Counted from the first letter of the stretch, positions 1-12,479 are shown. The stretch is DNA of 64,000 nt from Inonotus obliquus (GCA_032164295.1 JAJHTX010000009.1:434001-498000), one strand, 5' to 3'. Program-made: numbers and translations. Notes: generated by a model not told the origin, from the letters alone.

Positions 1-70
1 GTAATATTATGCATTGTGTGACCGCGTGGTGTATGTTTGCCCTTTCTTCATATGTTTTCTGCGCCTTCAG

Positions 71-2638
71 GGTAGCGGACGCAGGCAAGTTGCCTGTGAG
101 TCCTTTTCACTCTCATTGATAGCCCGAGTCCCTGAGTTGATGGTTGCAACATGGGCGTCTAGCTACGACTCTACGTGATGCACTACATTGATCCGGAAGA
201 GTACCGAGGAGAAGCGATTGAGCGGTTTGATAACTACGGACCGGAAGGTAGGCTCACGTTGCGTAGTGTGAAGCTAGTGAGTGACGGTAAGTACCATTTC
301 CACTTTCAGCTTTTTGCGGAAAAATAAAGCCTACTTTCTCTCCCGCTCTGACACAGGTGCGCTGGGATCATGGGGCGCCGCCATGCTTGAACCATATTCC
401 GACCGACCCGATGTACGAGGAAAACTTCTCACTTCACCTGAGGTGCTTTCTAGGCTCATCAACAAATTCTGGGATGATGGGTTCCAAGTCGTGCGTATTC
501 ACTTCTACCTCCCCATGCTTGCTCCGAGCAACGATCATGATGGATCACATCTTCAATCCCGAATTTCCCTAACTCCGTGATACTCTTTACAAGGAAGTTG
601 CTCATTGCGGGGTTTTCCGCTTTCGTATTAGAACGTTCACTGCATCGGAGATAGAGCCAACAACGTTGTGCTGGATATCTTCGAAGAACGGCTTCGGAAT
701 TCAAGCGCCGAGGTGCACAGACCTCGGATCGAACATGCTCAGATCATGACACCGTCGGATCTCGAGCGCATTGCGCGGCTCGGTGGTAAGTCAAATATTC
801 TTTTTTAGGTTTTACTCCGAGATCATTAGTCGACTCCGAGTCTGAACTCCGAGCCTCCGTGTCTCCGTGGTCCGACTCGGACTACTTTGCCCCTTCGCGT
901 AATTATTGACTTTGCTTCGTTGTTCGGCCTCTTTTCCTTCGAGCGTGGGGGAATGCTGATTCTCTTTGCCCGATATAGTTATCGCTAGTGTTCAACCAAC
1001 TCATGCGTGAGTAAGGCTCGTTCTTTGCATCACTCCATCGCTGAACAACGAGGCGATCACACTGGGAACCGGCTTGTGTTTCTCATTGCATATCATAGGA
1101 CAAGCGATATGTGGTACGCTGAGACGCGTCTGGTGAGTTTCGTATTCTCCCTTGATGGTCGCGAGTCCGAATACACATACGAAGCGCATAAGCGCACCAC
1201 CCTTTCGCGTGACAAAAACATTCGGCACACATCAACCTTGAAACACCCCGACAAGTATTAATTGCTGACTTCCTCGGTTCGGCTCTTAGGGCTCGGAACG
1301 CATCAAGTCGGCGTATGCATACAAAACACTTCTAGAGTAAGCAAGCCGAGTTCCGTTCGACCGTTCGCACAGCCTTCCTTATCGCACTGCCACTCCTTCG
1401 CCGTCTCCGTCCACTTGACTTGTCCTTGTCCTTCTTTTTCTTCTCGGGATTCACTTACTTTGAGTTATTCCCGAATATGTCCAGTCCGGATCAGGCGCTG
1501 ACGACTGATTCGTCCTTTCTTATCCTTCCTTGCTGCGTTCGTCCGTCCGTTTCACCGATCACTGATGACGATTTAATATTGCATGTTTGGCATGCTACAG
1601 ACGCTCTCCGCAACATGTCCTGCCAATCGGCTCCGATTTTCCCGTCGAAGGCGTTAACCCAATACTCGGCTTTTACGCGGCTGTGACCCGATTGTCGGTA
1701 TCGGGAGATTCTCCCCAAGGTCCAGGTGGCTGGTGAGCCTCATTTCAACTTTCTTAATACTTACCCTACCTTTCTTGTTTCCTGGTTTCACGTCACGGCT
1801 CTCGAGCTCGGAGCCAAATCCGTACTCGGATCATTCCTAATTTTGGAGGTCGATTTGATCGGATGTTGACTGAGTCAGGCTTTAGGGTATGCGCCATTGG
1901 CCGTGCCCTATACGAACCTCGATCATTGACACCAGGCATACTGCAGGGATGATTAGTTGCCTAAGGGAGATAACAGGTATCAGAGACCGAAATACTCTGA
2001 GATATCTGATGAGATCCTCCTATTCATCCAGACGTCATCTCTACATCATTGTATGTACGGGCGCAGTGTGATCATGAAATTGCGCATCTCCGAGACGGAG
2101 GCGTATTTGTTGGAAGAGGGGCGGTGTAGTGTCGACACCGGTAACTAGACCTCAACACGGAAGTCGTCAAATGAACCGACGACACCGGTACGACATGATC
2201 CTGTGGCTATATGTTATTTGGCATCTTTTTTTGATGACCGGACCACTTTCTAGTATCAGGATCACAGTGTCGCCTTGCATGTGTACTCCTGACCAATACC
2301 ACACCGTGATAATATCATATCATATCATCCATCCAATTCCTAAACTCCAATCTCATCTTCCCCCTCAATCAACTCACTAATCCATTTTCTCTCCACTCTG
2401 ATGCAGGTACCCAGCTGAACGTCTAACGCGTCCTCAAGCCCTCAAATCTCTCACTCTCGACCCCGCCTACGCCTCCTTCAACTCACACGTCCTCGGATCC
2501 CTCTCACCAGGTAAACTAGCCGACTACGTTATCCTCGATACGGATATTATGACGGTCACCCCAGAAAGTAGAATCCTTGATACAAAAGTAAAGGCTACTG
2601 TTGTTGATGGGAGGGTTGTTTTTGGAGGGCTGGATTGA
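71..2638 (+). CDS. Amidohydrolase, YtcJ-like (amidohydrolase 3 family), 5' end outside window
   Basis: Metal-dependent hydrolase of the amidohydrolase superfamily, YtcJ-like branch; the substrate cannot be told. Exons in frame: 71-95, 163-286, 357-490, 632-785, 979-1006, 1099-1132, 1290-1336, 1601-1732, 2407-2638 (stop TGA). Family landmarks appear in order: [49 protein letters not shown] with metal-type His; [24 protein letters not shown]; a [15 protein letters not shown] strand with the conserved Asp; and [16 protein letters not shown] near the C-terminus. The first base of the window lies in an intron, so the N-terminal part is missing. Its introns (68-674 bp) are clearly longer than those of neighbouring genes. 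The catalytic core looks intact, so I read it as functional. Confidence 0.88.
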
Positions 2639-3273
2639 GTTGTTTGTTATTTTTCAGCCATAATTGTGATTGTGGGGGAAGATAAAATAGTAGATGTATA
2701 TGCGCACGTTTGGATAACTCATTGGTCACGTCTCACAGATGTCCAGATTTTGAGTAATTATACGGAGAGATTTTGTATGTTTATAGGATAAAATGCTATG
2801 TGTTACATGCATGCACGGTAATTGTATGTCATGGAGGGAGTTGTGATGGGCGGGTAATACAGAGTTTTGTCGACGATCTTGGTTGAATATATGTATGGGA
2901 GAGAAATTCCAGGGCCACGGCAGAAGTAAGGACCAAGAGAAAGGTAAAGAGGAAAGAGAAGAGAATAATTATCGTACGGTGACGAATAAGATAGTTATAT
3001 GTAAGATAATTTGCAAGAGAAAGATGTAGGAAAGGATGCGAAAGGTAATAAGAAATGTCATAAGGTGATCGGTGTTCATGAGGAAGTAGAAGCTGAAGCA
3101 GAATAGTAGGGGATGTAGAAGAATTGAACACCAAAGAAGAATAAGAGAGAGAGCCAGCTGCATAAACACATAAAAGAAGGAGGTAAGAGTAATAAAGTCA
3201 TAAAGAAACCACAAAGAAAGAAAGAGGGAAGAAATATGACAGAGGCGAGAAAGGACAGAAAGAACAAGAACGT
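2639..3273. other. Intergenic, strand-biased purine-rich tract
   Basis: Between the convergent amidohydrolase and phosphatase genes. About 2880-3270 is strongly purine-rich on the + strand, so the - strand shows long hydrophobic Leu/Phe/Ser-rich open frames that are composition artefacts. It probably holds the 3' UTRs of both genes. No gene seen. Confidence 0.6.
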
Positions 3274-6083
3274 TCACATGTCCGAAAACGAATAACTCGC
3301 AGTCTCCAGTCCAGCTTTACTAACCCGCCTCAACGGTTGGAGCGTATTCTCATCCACAGGTGCTCTCCTAGCATGTCTATATCTCCCCTCGGCATCTTTA
3401 ATTTCCATTTCCTGTCCTGAATCTCCTACACGAGCAGCCAATGCTAAGCTCGAGGCGTAATTATCGGATGAGGATGGTAGGGCACCACCAGCTGATAATT
3501 GTCCCGGTAAGAAGTTCCCAGACATGTCGGAATTTTGAGGTACGAGAGGAGGAAGGGATTCTCGTAAGTTAGGATTTCTCCTAGCGCCCGAAGCGTATCC
3601 GAAATTACTTGTCTTCGCTGTACTATGTTGATTGTGATGATGCAAGGAAGGCAGTCCTCCTTCAGAAGGTCCATTCCCAACTGCTGAAGCTGGATTAACG
3701 ACTCCAACAGACTTCCCTCCTAATTCTTGTTCTTCGAATGTCATTAGTTCTGAGACGAATCCGATGTTGGGTGAAATGCCTTTTCGACGTTCGGTTACGA
3801 ATGCGTACGCTCGAGAGAGAGTCCAGTGATTTGCGTGTATTAGGTAGGCAATGACCGCGGTTACGGAACGGGATTTACCGGCTTTGCAGTGGACGTAGGT
3901 TGGTGCGGAGTGTAGTCGTGCGTCGTCTATAATAAGTTCATTAGTTAGTGGGACGGTTGGGAGCGATGCATAGACAAGGGGAACTTACCAAGCGCCTCGC
4001 ACGCCTCTCGTACACTGCGCGCAACATTCTCCTCCTCAACGATATCCCTCATCGGTATCCTCGTATACCTCTCAAACTTCTCTCTTAACCTCAACCCCTG
4101 ATCATCATCACACTCCACAGCAATGTTCAATATCCGCTTGACACCCAACGACAGTAACTCCTCGACATGTTCAGGTGAGGTAGGTTCCGGTCCCAGATAA
4201 AGAAAGTTTGGTAGAATCATGGAGACGGTGAAAGACGGTAACGGGTCTTCTGTTGATGGTGGTTGGTCGTAGTCAGGCCGGGCTGTCACGGGCGACGAAG
4301 GGAAACCACCTCCACCCATCGGTGTTAGTGGTGAACGGGGCGCGAAGGAATCGGGGTGAGGAATACCAGGTGAAAGGCATTCGGTTGAACCATTCAGACT
4401 TGGAGGGGACAAGCTCCTAGGTGGGCCTTTCCTACTGCTGGATGACGTAGATCGAAGGGAAGATGAAGAAGACTGCCTGCTCATCGACACCGGCGCAGCC
4501 AACGTGTTCGATTTGATAGGCACAGTCCGTACCGTCAATTTTGGGATGAGCCGTTCTGCAGAGGAAGTATCCAGCCTTCGCAAGTTCGGTATACTGCACT
4601 TGCGCGGTTTGACGTGATGAGGAAAATTGCACGTTGAAGGGGATGGGGAAGGAGTGAGGTCGCAGAGCATGGTGTGATTGGAGGAGACGAGGGGACCTGG
4701 TGAAGTAGTTGGTGGTTCAATTTGAGGCATTGATTTTGAACGCGCCGCAGCTGTCTGAGTGTCCAATTGAAATAGACCGCCTTTACCCTTGGGTTGCGAA
4801 TAGCCGTCGCTTATGCGTGAGTCCGTAGGATTACCCGAAGCCGTATTCGCGCCCGTACTCGTACCCTTACCGAAACCCGAATCGGCAGTTTGGTCCTGGT
4901 GGTCGTGCTTAAGACCGTCTTCGTCTTCCCCGTGAATGATATAGCGATCGGAGAGCGGGTGCTGACGGAGGGTGTTTATTCCCCCTTTGAGAAATAGGAC
5001 GGCAGCATCGCCAATAAGGGGCTGAAGGAGAGATAATATAGCCCAGGATGGGACCTGAAGGGAATCTCGATTGTCCTCGTCCATCTCGTCATCATAGACG
5101 ACGATGTCCGGACTCCATGGTCCGTCCGCGCTAAAACGATGTCGGATCCAGTCGTCCCACCTGCACTTGCCGGCGTCGGTGGTGATGTAGGTGCGAATGG
5201 CGTCCAGTGACGGCAGACCTGCTCCAGGCTTCTTGCAGCGCCTCAGGATGAGGGAAGGGATGGCGATGTTGAGGCTGTGCATTAGCCGGGAGGAGAAATA
5301 TGATGGCAGAGGGCGCGTGTCAATTACCAAGGGTCGTTTTGATCCTCCAAGTCGTTCGACAAGACTATCCGCCTCTATAGCCACGACTCGCCCACTTGTC
5401 GATGGCGCTGCGTTCCCTGGCGTGCTGCCATTGCTACTCGCGACGGGTGGTGACCGCGTGTGATGGTGTGTGAAAGTGACCGGTGTAGCGACAGATTCTA
5501 AGCTATGATCATTATTGCTACCACTAATTCCAATAAAATGACCTGTAGAAGGGGTCTCGAGCGTGCGTAGCTCTGTCGTAGGGGTGTAATACACGCTGAG
5601 AGCTGGGGAGGGAGCAGACGAGTCGGTAAGGGCGGGAGAGTCCGCGCTGCGGGTATCGAACACCTCCTCTTCGTTACTAGGGCTCTCAGCGTCAAGGGCG
5701 GGTCCCTCAGTCGAGCGCAACGGGCGCAGACGTAGATTTTTATGTACATTCTTGCGCAATTTTTCGAGAATTTCAAAGTTTTTTGACAAGTCGTTGTCTG
5801 AGTACTCTGAATCTGAGTTTATACTGAGTGGGTCCTCGAGCGGTGAACTGGATGCTGAAGAGGGTGACGAGGACCTCCTATCCCTTTCCCTGTTCCTATC
5901 CCTATCTCTACCATCCTCTGCCACACCATGTGAGACGCCATTGACTGTGCGATTTACGACTGGGGATGGGTCTGTGTCGATTGTAATGGCTTTAAGACGG
6001 GCGTTCCTGAGACTTTCGACGCCAATACTGAGTTTAGGACGGACGCGACGACGCGTCTCGCCATTTGAGTTGCCGTTCATCAT
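3274..6083 (-). CDS. Dual-specificity (MAP-kinase-phosphatase-like) phosphatase with N-terminal rhodanese domain
   Basis: Two exons, 6083-3989 and 3926-3274, give 915 residues; the intron 3927-3988 has GTAAGT/TATAG ends. The N-terminus is Ser/Pro-rich and disordered. A rhodanese/Cdc25-like domain lies around residues 240-375 (LVIDTRPLPSYFSSRLMHS; VVYDDE), followed by a disordered spacer. The catalytic DSP domain covers about 630-790: it starts at MILPNFLYLGPEPTSPEHVE and holds the signature H-C-K-A-G-K-S-R with Cys712 and Arg718, split from its general-acid region by the intron. A rhodanese plus DSP arrangement is known from MAP kinase phosphatases, so the likely role is dephosphorylating a MAPK on Thr and Tyr; the exact kinase is inference. 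The tail from about 800 is disordered. Transcribed divergently from the EMC7 gene. Confidence 0.85.
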
Positions 6084-6311
6084 TATACCGCACCAAAACC
6101 GATGACTAGAGGTCGTCGAAGAAGTGAGTCAGCTTTGAGCTGAGGGTTCCGTTGTGTATGTGGAAGGTAGACGAATGAATAAATGAGAAGAGACAGGGTC
6201 ACCGCATACTATCTCACTCCTTGCTTATTTCGGTAGATCGACGCTCTACCCATCCTTGCCTTCCAACGTCCACATCGTACATCGTACTGCAGCAGTCGGT
6301 GAAGGGCCATT
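6084..6311. promoter_or_regulatory. Divergent promoter, phosphatase/EMC7
   Basis: A 228-bp gap between the two start codons, which must hold both promoters and 5' UTRs. No clear TATA box was seen. Called from gene geometry only. Confidence 0.5.
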
Positions 6312-7597
6312 ATGCTGCAATCTGTGTTCGCGATCACCTTCGTCATCGTGTCGTGAGTAGAACTTGGTCAATCTTAAACAGCGCCCGTGTAACACTAATC
6401 TTAACGGAACACAAGAGTGTTAAAGATTGCCGACGCGTCACCAATCGAAGGGCGTGTAAAGTACAATGATATCTGTCCAGGTGCAGTTTCATGACTTCGA
6501 TCAAGCAAGAGAGCTCGGGTTGAATGACGCTGCGCGTTTAGACTATGCAGCACTTGGTCAGTCTAAAGTCATTCTCGACGATGGACGTTACTACGGAGGT
6601 ATCCGACGAGATGGCTCGTTTTCAATGTGAGCTTCCCAAACACGTTCTAGTAAGACTGTTGACTTGTTCTGAAGAATGCTCAACGTTCTCTAGCCCCGAC
6701 GTAAACAACGGGTCGTACATACTCTCGGTGGTCTCGCACGATTACGCGTTTGATTCCGTTCGTCACCCATCATCCATCACGATTTATTTTACACTTTTCT
6801 AACTCATTCATTGTTTCACCGCCGCCAGCTTCGCATCGATGTCCATCCTTCGGGTGGGAGCCTCCCAGATGTCCGACCATACATCCAGGGGACACCGCAC
6901 AATCCGCCGTCAACTGTTACCTTACAGTATCCAATTCTCCTTACACCACGTCACAAGGCAACTTACTTCGTAGAACGACAATCTTTCAACGCTCTAGGCA
7001 TGCTTCGGAATCCAATGGTCCTAATGATGCTCGTGACAGCTGTATTAGTCTTCGGGATGCCATATCTCATCGTAAGCCTCCTTTTCTTTCTATTCTTTTT
7101 TAATCCTTGGCACCGGGTCTGGAAGATTACTTTTCTCGACTAACCGACTGACATTCTTCTTTACAAGCAGAAATCACTCGACCCTGAAATGGCAAAAGAG
7201 CTGAATGAACGACAGGCACGGATGGCCGGTATTCAAGGTGCAATGCAATCTGGTGATTTTCGAGGCGGGTAAGCATCTTCACCGACTTGATTCCTGTTTT
7301 GAGGGTTCCAGAAATAGGCCGTATGAACACATGAGCCTATAAATATAAAGTCTATCCCTAGGATGGAATGGTCTTCAAGGTCATACTCCATCGTACCCTA
7401 CCCTGATCTTAGCTTCGGTCCTATATAACCAACATGTTACTTACTTTTCTCGTTGTATAAACAGAATTTCCGCTCTGCTTGCTGAGAGCGAGCATGACTC
7501 ACCCTCTAATACCGATGCGAACCCAGGCCCGAAGTCGGGAAGTGGCTCGTCTCCGGGCTCGAAAGGGAGGGGAGGAAAGGGTGGTCGAAGGCGATGA
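6312..7597 (+). CDS. EMC7: ER membrane protein complex subunit 7
   Basis: Subunit of the ER membrane complex, which inserts transmembrane segments. Exons 6312-6352, 6462-6626, 6694-6757, 6829-7071, 7171-7268, 7465-7597 give 247 residues, matching the usual length of about 240. Residues 1-14 form a hydrophobic signal peptide. The lumenal beta-sandwich follows (VILDDGRYYGGIRRDGSFSI, then SYILSVVSHDYAFDSLRIDV). A membrane span sits near residue 160-175 (MVLMMLVTAVLVFGMPYLI). The cytosolic tail DPEMAKELNERQARMAG ends in a basic Gly/Arg stretch. Exon 2's start is the weakest call: only an AAG acceptor (exon from 6462) keeps the frame, while a better CAG at 6478-6480 does not. The donor at 6758 (GTTCGT) is also non-consensus. 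Confidence 0.88.
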
Positions 7598-7976
7598 TGA
7601 ATTTCACTAGTTGGGTAAATGCTTTCTTCGCTATCGTTTGTGTTTTGTCGTAGGCATGGACCAATCTCACTTGTCAGAAAGACCTTATAATATTAATTTC
7701 TGCAGTTAACGCTGGAAGAGACTTTGACTCTTTTACTGTCTCTAAGCAGCAGTATTAGATAAGCCGCGTGATTAGTTCATCCGACCTTTCGTGATGCTTG
7801 CTTGCAGAACCTTGGCGAGGATGTTATAAACACACATGATCAGATCCATTTCCCCAGCCAGCTCAACACCGTACTAGTTTTTGATCACTTATCGACTGGA
7901 TAATCCGTATTTCCTCCCCAGTTAGCGCAAAAGAAATGCAGGGTAAAGAGAATTTAAAGCACGAATAGAGCAAGCT
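7598..7976. other. Gap, nothing recognised
   Basis: Probably the EMC7 3' UTR and upstream sequence of the small ORF that follows. No conserved coding segment seen; an undetected 5' exon of the small ORF could lie here. Confidence 0.4.
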
Positions 7977-8141
7977 ATGAGATTGGTTGCCACGGTTCCT
8001 GGTCCAATCCAACCGCTCAGTATCCGTCCGTCCAATCCTCTTCGAAACGAATCAAATGACTTCTGGATAAACATTCTAGCGCTCATGTGGTTTTCGCTCG
8101 GGACCATGGTTTACTGGGACGAAAAGAACTGGAGAGAATAA
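7977..8141 (+). CDS. Small single-span membrane protein, 54 aa, unrecognised
   Basis: ATG to TAA with no intron. The first 28 residues are Pro- and Arg-containing and hydrophilic (RLVATVPGPIQPLSIRPSN). One hydrophobic segment follows at about 29-45 (FWINILALMWFSLGTMVYW), then a short charged end, DEKNWRE. An aromatic-rich single span with a short acidic/basic tail resembles small accessory subunits of mitochondrial or ER membrane complexes; that is inference and I do not recognise a family. The ORF is below usual annotation length cut-offs. It sits between EMC7 and the transporter on the same strand. An upstream exon is possible, because some such proteins carry a spliced N-terminus. Confidence 0.45.
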   Translation: MRLVATVPGPIQPLSIRPSNPLRNESNDFWINILALMWFSLGTMVYWDEKNWRE

Positions 8142-8404
8142 ATAGGTTCGTCTGACCATGTTTTCATGGTGCCCCGCGTTCTCTGTGTTGATTTTCTTCG
8201 CTGGTAGCTAGTAGTAGTATCTTGTGATACTTGCTGGAAGGACCCAGTGGACCTGAGACGTACTACCTGCTATTTACTGTACTCTCTGACTCTTTCGCCG
8301 CCTTCCGAGGTTTTCGGACACCGCTGAAAACTCTGCTTCTGCACAGCGCGTTCACCTCCACTCCCACTTCATCCTAGTCGACCACACCAACTCCAAGAAA
8401 AAAA
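8142..8404. other. Upstream region of MFS transporter
   Basis: A 263-bp stretch that should contain the transporter promoter. The sequence directly before the start codon is A-rich (8396-8404), which suits a fungal start context. No other motif recognised. Confidence 0.4.
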
Positions 8405-11400
8405 ATGGGCCTCGGGATTCTCGAAGATAAATACCTCGAACACGTCCCTGGTACCTCTCTCTTCCGCGATGATCCCAACGCCATAGCAGAAGAGGTATAC
8501 CAAGGCATCGACCTCCGCGCTCTCAAACATGCGAAGGGAGAGAAAAACAGTCATATTGTCCTCGTACCACAACCTTCGGATGATCCTAATGACCCGTTGA
8601 ATTGGAGCCAGGCAAAGAAACATGCTGTGTTTTTCGTTTTGTGAGTTATATTTTCTTGGTTCGGATCATCTGGAGAATGTATTTTTGGGATTTTGTGGTT
8701 GTCAATGAAGTGTTCCTGTTTGACTGACGCGTGTTTTTTCTGTAGGGTTTACGGAAGTAAGCGCTCGTTTGAGTCCCATCAAAACATCCTCAATCTAACT
8801 GAACCTATTCTCCCCCTCGCTAGCCGTGGTATGCGGTGTCCTCGTGCGTACCTTCCTCTCTCCTTGCCAATCCTACTCAGACTCAACTGAACTCACGAAA
8901 CCCAGGGACCCCTCGTTTCCGCCGACATAGTCACGATGGCAGCAGAATTCGACCGGTCCCTCCAAGCCATTTCGCGTGCTCTCGGGTCTGCACTCGTCTT
9001 AGCTCTTGCCTTCGCCACTGTCGTATGGTCGGTTTTGAGTCTGAAGTTCGGTAAAAGGCCCGTAAGTATCACAACTTTTATATTGGCTAGCTCCGGTTCT
9101 GTTCTTCGTGTTCGCTCCTGCAGTTCTTTGGTTGCTTCTTTTCTTCTATTACGCCATGCGTTATTGGGCTCCCATCAACCCTTTCCTCCCTTGTTTCGGT
9201 ACTCCTTATACTGACTGACATGTTTTCTTTTTTTATTGGATATTCGCGAATAGGTCTTCCTCGTTAGTACGCTCTTGATGTTTGCGGGCTCGATGGTCGC
9301 TTCTTGGAGTGAGTCCACTTTTCATGTCCTGGAAGGTCTCATTGATTATGATGGTTCATTTTATTTCGTAGCGAAAAATTATGACATGCTCCTTGGTATG
9401 CCCGGACTCTTCTAGTGTAGGATGCTATTGAACGTATCTAACTTCGTGAAGGTTCCCGAATTCTACAAGGAACAGGCCAAGCCGTACTTGAGTTCCTTGT
9501 CGGGTATGTATTTCTCGCCTCCCGTGTGAACATCCTAATCACTCACTCCAATCATTTACTCGCTCTATTAGATCGTCTATCGCCGACATTTACTTTACTC
9601 ACGAGGTAAGAATACAGGTGGTTAACTACAAGTCTTATCGGTGCTTATTCATTGATTATCATAGCGCGGAGTTCCGGTAGCTCTGTGTAAGTCTTCTTCA
9701 CTTCTGAACCTTACGGTGTTAGTCTTATTTGAGCCTGACGGTGCGCGCGTGATGCTCAGGGAACCTTGCTTTGCTGAATGGGATCAACATCACTCCGTTA
9801 GTTACTTCCACCCTCAGAATACATAATCACTTCAGAGTCGGTATACTGACAAATTACCAATTTTGTTTCTATTCAACCAAAGGCCGATTGCGGGTCAAGT
9901 GATCACTGCAAGAGGATGGCGGTACGCATTCAAGATGTTCTCCGTCTCGTGTGGCCTTCTCTTCATCTTGCAATTCTTCTTTGGTAAGTCAATCCGAACT
10001 CTCCTCCTTCATCCTAACGTTCTCAAAAAAAAATTTGTATTCATGGACTAATTGATATCATTGGTTAACATAGTACCTGAGACGACTTACCAGCGCAAAC
10101 CACCCGTCGATATCATTCGTTCCTCCGACGCCAATTCTAACACCGCTCCTGGACTTGACAGCAAATCAAGCACCGAAAATATTAACGAATCTTCTTTATC
10201 CAAGGAAGCTCGTGAAGATTCACCTGATCCATCTATCCCTCGTAAGAAAACCTATTGGGAAGAACTAGCAGTTTGGAATGGAATTTATCCGACGAAGGCA
10301 TCTTGGATTACATTGTTGATCAGACCGTTCCTGGCGTGCTTGACTCCAGTTTGTTTGTGGGCCGGATTGATTTATGGTGTGGCTATTACATGGCTTGTGT
10401 TGATTGCGACAAGCGTGGCACAGATATTTTCTGCTCCGCGTGAGTTTATTTGCACTTTCTCCCTGCCGTTGGTGTGCTAACTGGAATTGTATTAGCGTAT
10501 AATTTCGAGACGGATGAAATTGGCCTCACTTACAGTAAGTCGAATCCTTTTTCAGCAATAACCGACTATTAGTGATCACAACACCGGACAGTGTCCCCCT
10601 TCATCTGCGCCTTCCTCGCCGCACTCCTTTGCGGCCCACTAACGGATTGGGTTGCCAAACGTTTCAGCCTCGCGAACAAGGGTGAGTACCGAGCTTGGTA
10701 CTTCTTTCGGGTCACATCTCTTAATCCAGTTCACGTCCAAACTGCTAATTGCTAATCCGCCACTATTCGTCTTCACCGAATTAGGTATATTCGAACCCGA
10801 GTTCCGTCTTGTATTGGTTTCGTTTTATGCGGTGTTCACTTCTATGGGGGCCTTTGGCTGGGGGTGAGTGTCCTCCTTCACTCTGGTCTCCAGTTCTGAT
10901 ACCACGATACGGACGGTCACTGTACTAATTTGACTATAACATCGATAGAATCTCCGCGCACGTTGAAGATCCCTGGATCGGTCCCGTAATCTTCTTCGGC
11001 TTAATCAACTTTGGTGAGTTTTGTCGGATTACGGAGTTGAGCTAACTATTCTGTTGTGTCGTTTACTGATGAGGATGTTTCTCCTTCTACTACCCTTTCT
11101 CTTTCTCTTTCAATTTGCGAAACACAAATGCGTTTCATTTCTAGGTGTGACAATTGGATGTTCTGCGTCTATTGGATATGTCGTCGATGCGCATCGTCAG
11201 TCATCGGATTCGGCTTTGGGCGGAGTTGTCTTGTACGTCTTTCTTTTATTCCATCTCTTGTTCACTGCTAATGCGGTGTATGAATTATCGACTCGTTTTG
11301 ATACCCGTTCGGTTTACAGTTTCAAAAATTTGTACGTCAAAATTGATATCGAACTACATCAACGAACAACAAGAGCTGATATACGAGGAATGACAGATTC

Positions 11401-11844
11401 TCGTTTATCATTACGCTGTTCATCAACGAGTGAGAAACTCTTTCTCCAGAACATCTGTTTCAATCCATTTAACGAAGGTGTTTCTTCTCCATAGTTGGCT
11501 TGAAGCTCGAGGAGTACTTAACGTATTCTGCATCGTCGGAGGGGTTACGTTGTTTACAAGCTTACTTACAATCCGTGCGTATCTCATCCCACTTCCTCAT
11601 TCTATCCCCTCTTACGTTCGATACTGACTGTAACTGTGTCATTGGCGCTTGCAGCGATGTACATCTGTAAGTGTCATTACTCCAAGAAGAGCCGTATCAT
11701 AAACCATCTGTCGTTGAAGCACCACACTGACTTTTGGTTTCTTTTATTTATCGGCGCACGTTGCTAGACGGTAAACGCGCAAGATCATGGATCCATCGTA
11801 CTCTCAAGTTCGACGACGATGAGTTGACAGCCGTGGCCCACTGA
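8405..11844 (+). CDS. MFS transporter, drug:H+ antiporter (DHA1)-like, 22 exons
   Basis: Plasma-membrane 12-span permease of the major facilitator superfamily. Exons: 8405-8640, 8746-8756, 8824-8843, 8906-9061, 9254-9308, 9372-9395, 9452-9503, 9572-9605, 9665-9686, 9760-9796, 9883-9983, 10074-10439, 10496-10534, 10592-10681, 10785-10863, 10949-11013, 11145-11232, 11320-11331, 11397-11429, 11495-11574, 11655-11666, 11768-11844. The sum is 1,689 nt, exactly in frame (562 aa). Landmarks: DDPNDPLNWSQAKKHAVF before span 1; MAAEFDRSLQAISRALGSAL; the span 2/3 loop SLKFGKRPVFLVSTLL; LQGTGQAVLEFLVGSSIADI; a long central cytosolic loop (about 250-310); WEELAVWNGIYPTKASW; and FKNLFSFIITLFINDWLEARG near span 11. 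The family includes polyamine/Hol1-like and multidrug carriers; the substrate is unknown. Several exons are only 11-12 nt. Confidence 0.85.
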
Positions 11845-12479
11845 CCAGACTATACGTCCGTCCGTACGTTCTTATCTTTGAGAGGTTCTGCAGTCTTCAG
11901 TCTACGTTCTACGTTCTACGTTCTATATATCCTGAATATATTATGATATGATATTGTACATTACAGACCTTTTTGTATACATACTTTCGAGTTGTCTTTT
12001 GGGAGATGGTGGACGTTACGAGTTATGAACATACATACTTCTTTTTTCTCTTCTTCGTTTCTATTCCTATTCCTCCGGTATTCATGTTTATCAATTCATT
12101 GAGGGTATGTAAGTGTAGCGTCCAGGTGTATTTTCTTTTCACTGACTTATGTATAGTTTGGGCTTTGTTGTATGGACTTTTTCTATACAGAAATTTCTGC
12201 ACTATGCTAGTGGTCCTATGGCAGCAGTCTTGGTAACCCACGCAAGGGGATGCAAGTTGATCCTTTCCGTCGGCCTGGAAGAGCAGGAGTTGTGGCAATT
12301 GCCGCACACGACTACACTGAATTGTTATGCAGAAACTGATGGACTGATAATAGCATGCTCTCCGTAACCGAAAGTTACTGAACAGACGGAATAAAAGGAT
12401 TAGGGCGTACTACGCCTCAAGGACCTCAATCTGTAAAAGAAATTAATGATCTAAATAATAAATTGAAATGATACTAGAC
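11845..12479. other. Intergenic between convergent genes
   Basis: Transporter 3' UTR (T-rich, about 11,930-12,060) and the F-box gene's 3' flank. About 12,395-12,479 is homologous, inverted, to 17,611-17,690, so it belongs to the duplicated arm. No gene seen. Confidence 0.6.

Noticed and set aside
2829..3277. Hydrophobic, Leu/Phe-rich frames on the - strand resembling membrane proteins.
   Set aside because: They arise from a purine-rich + strand tract; no start context or conserved motif.
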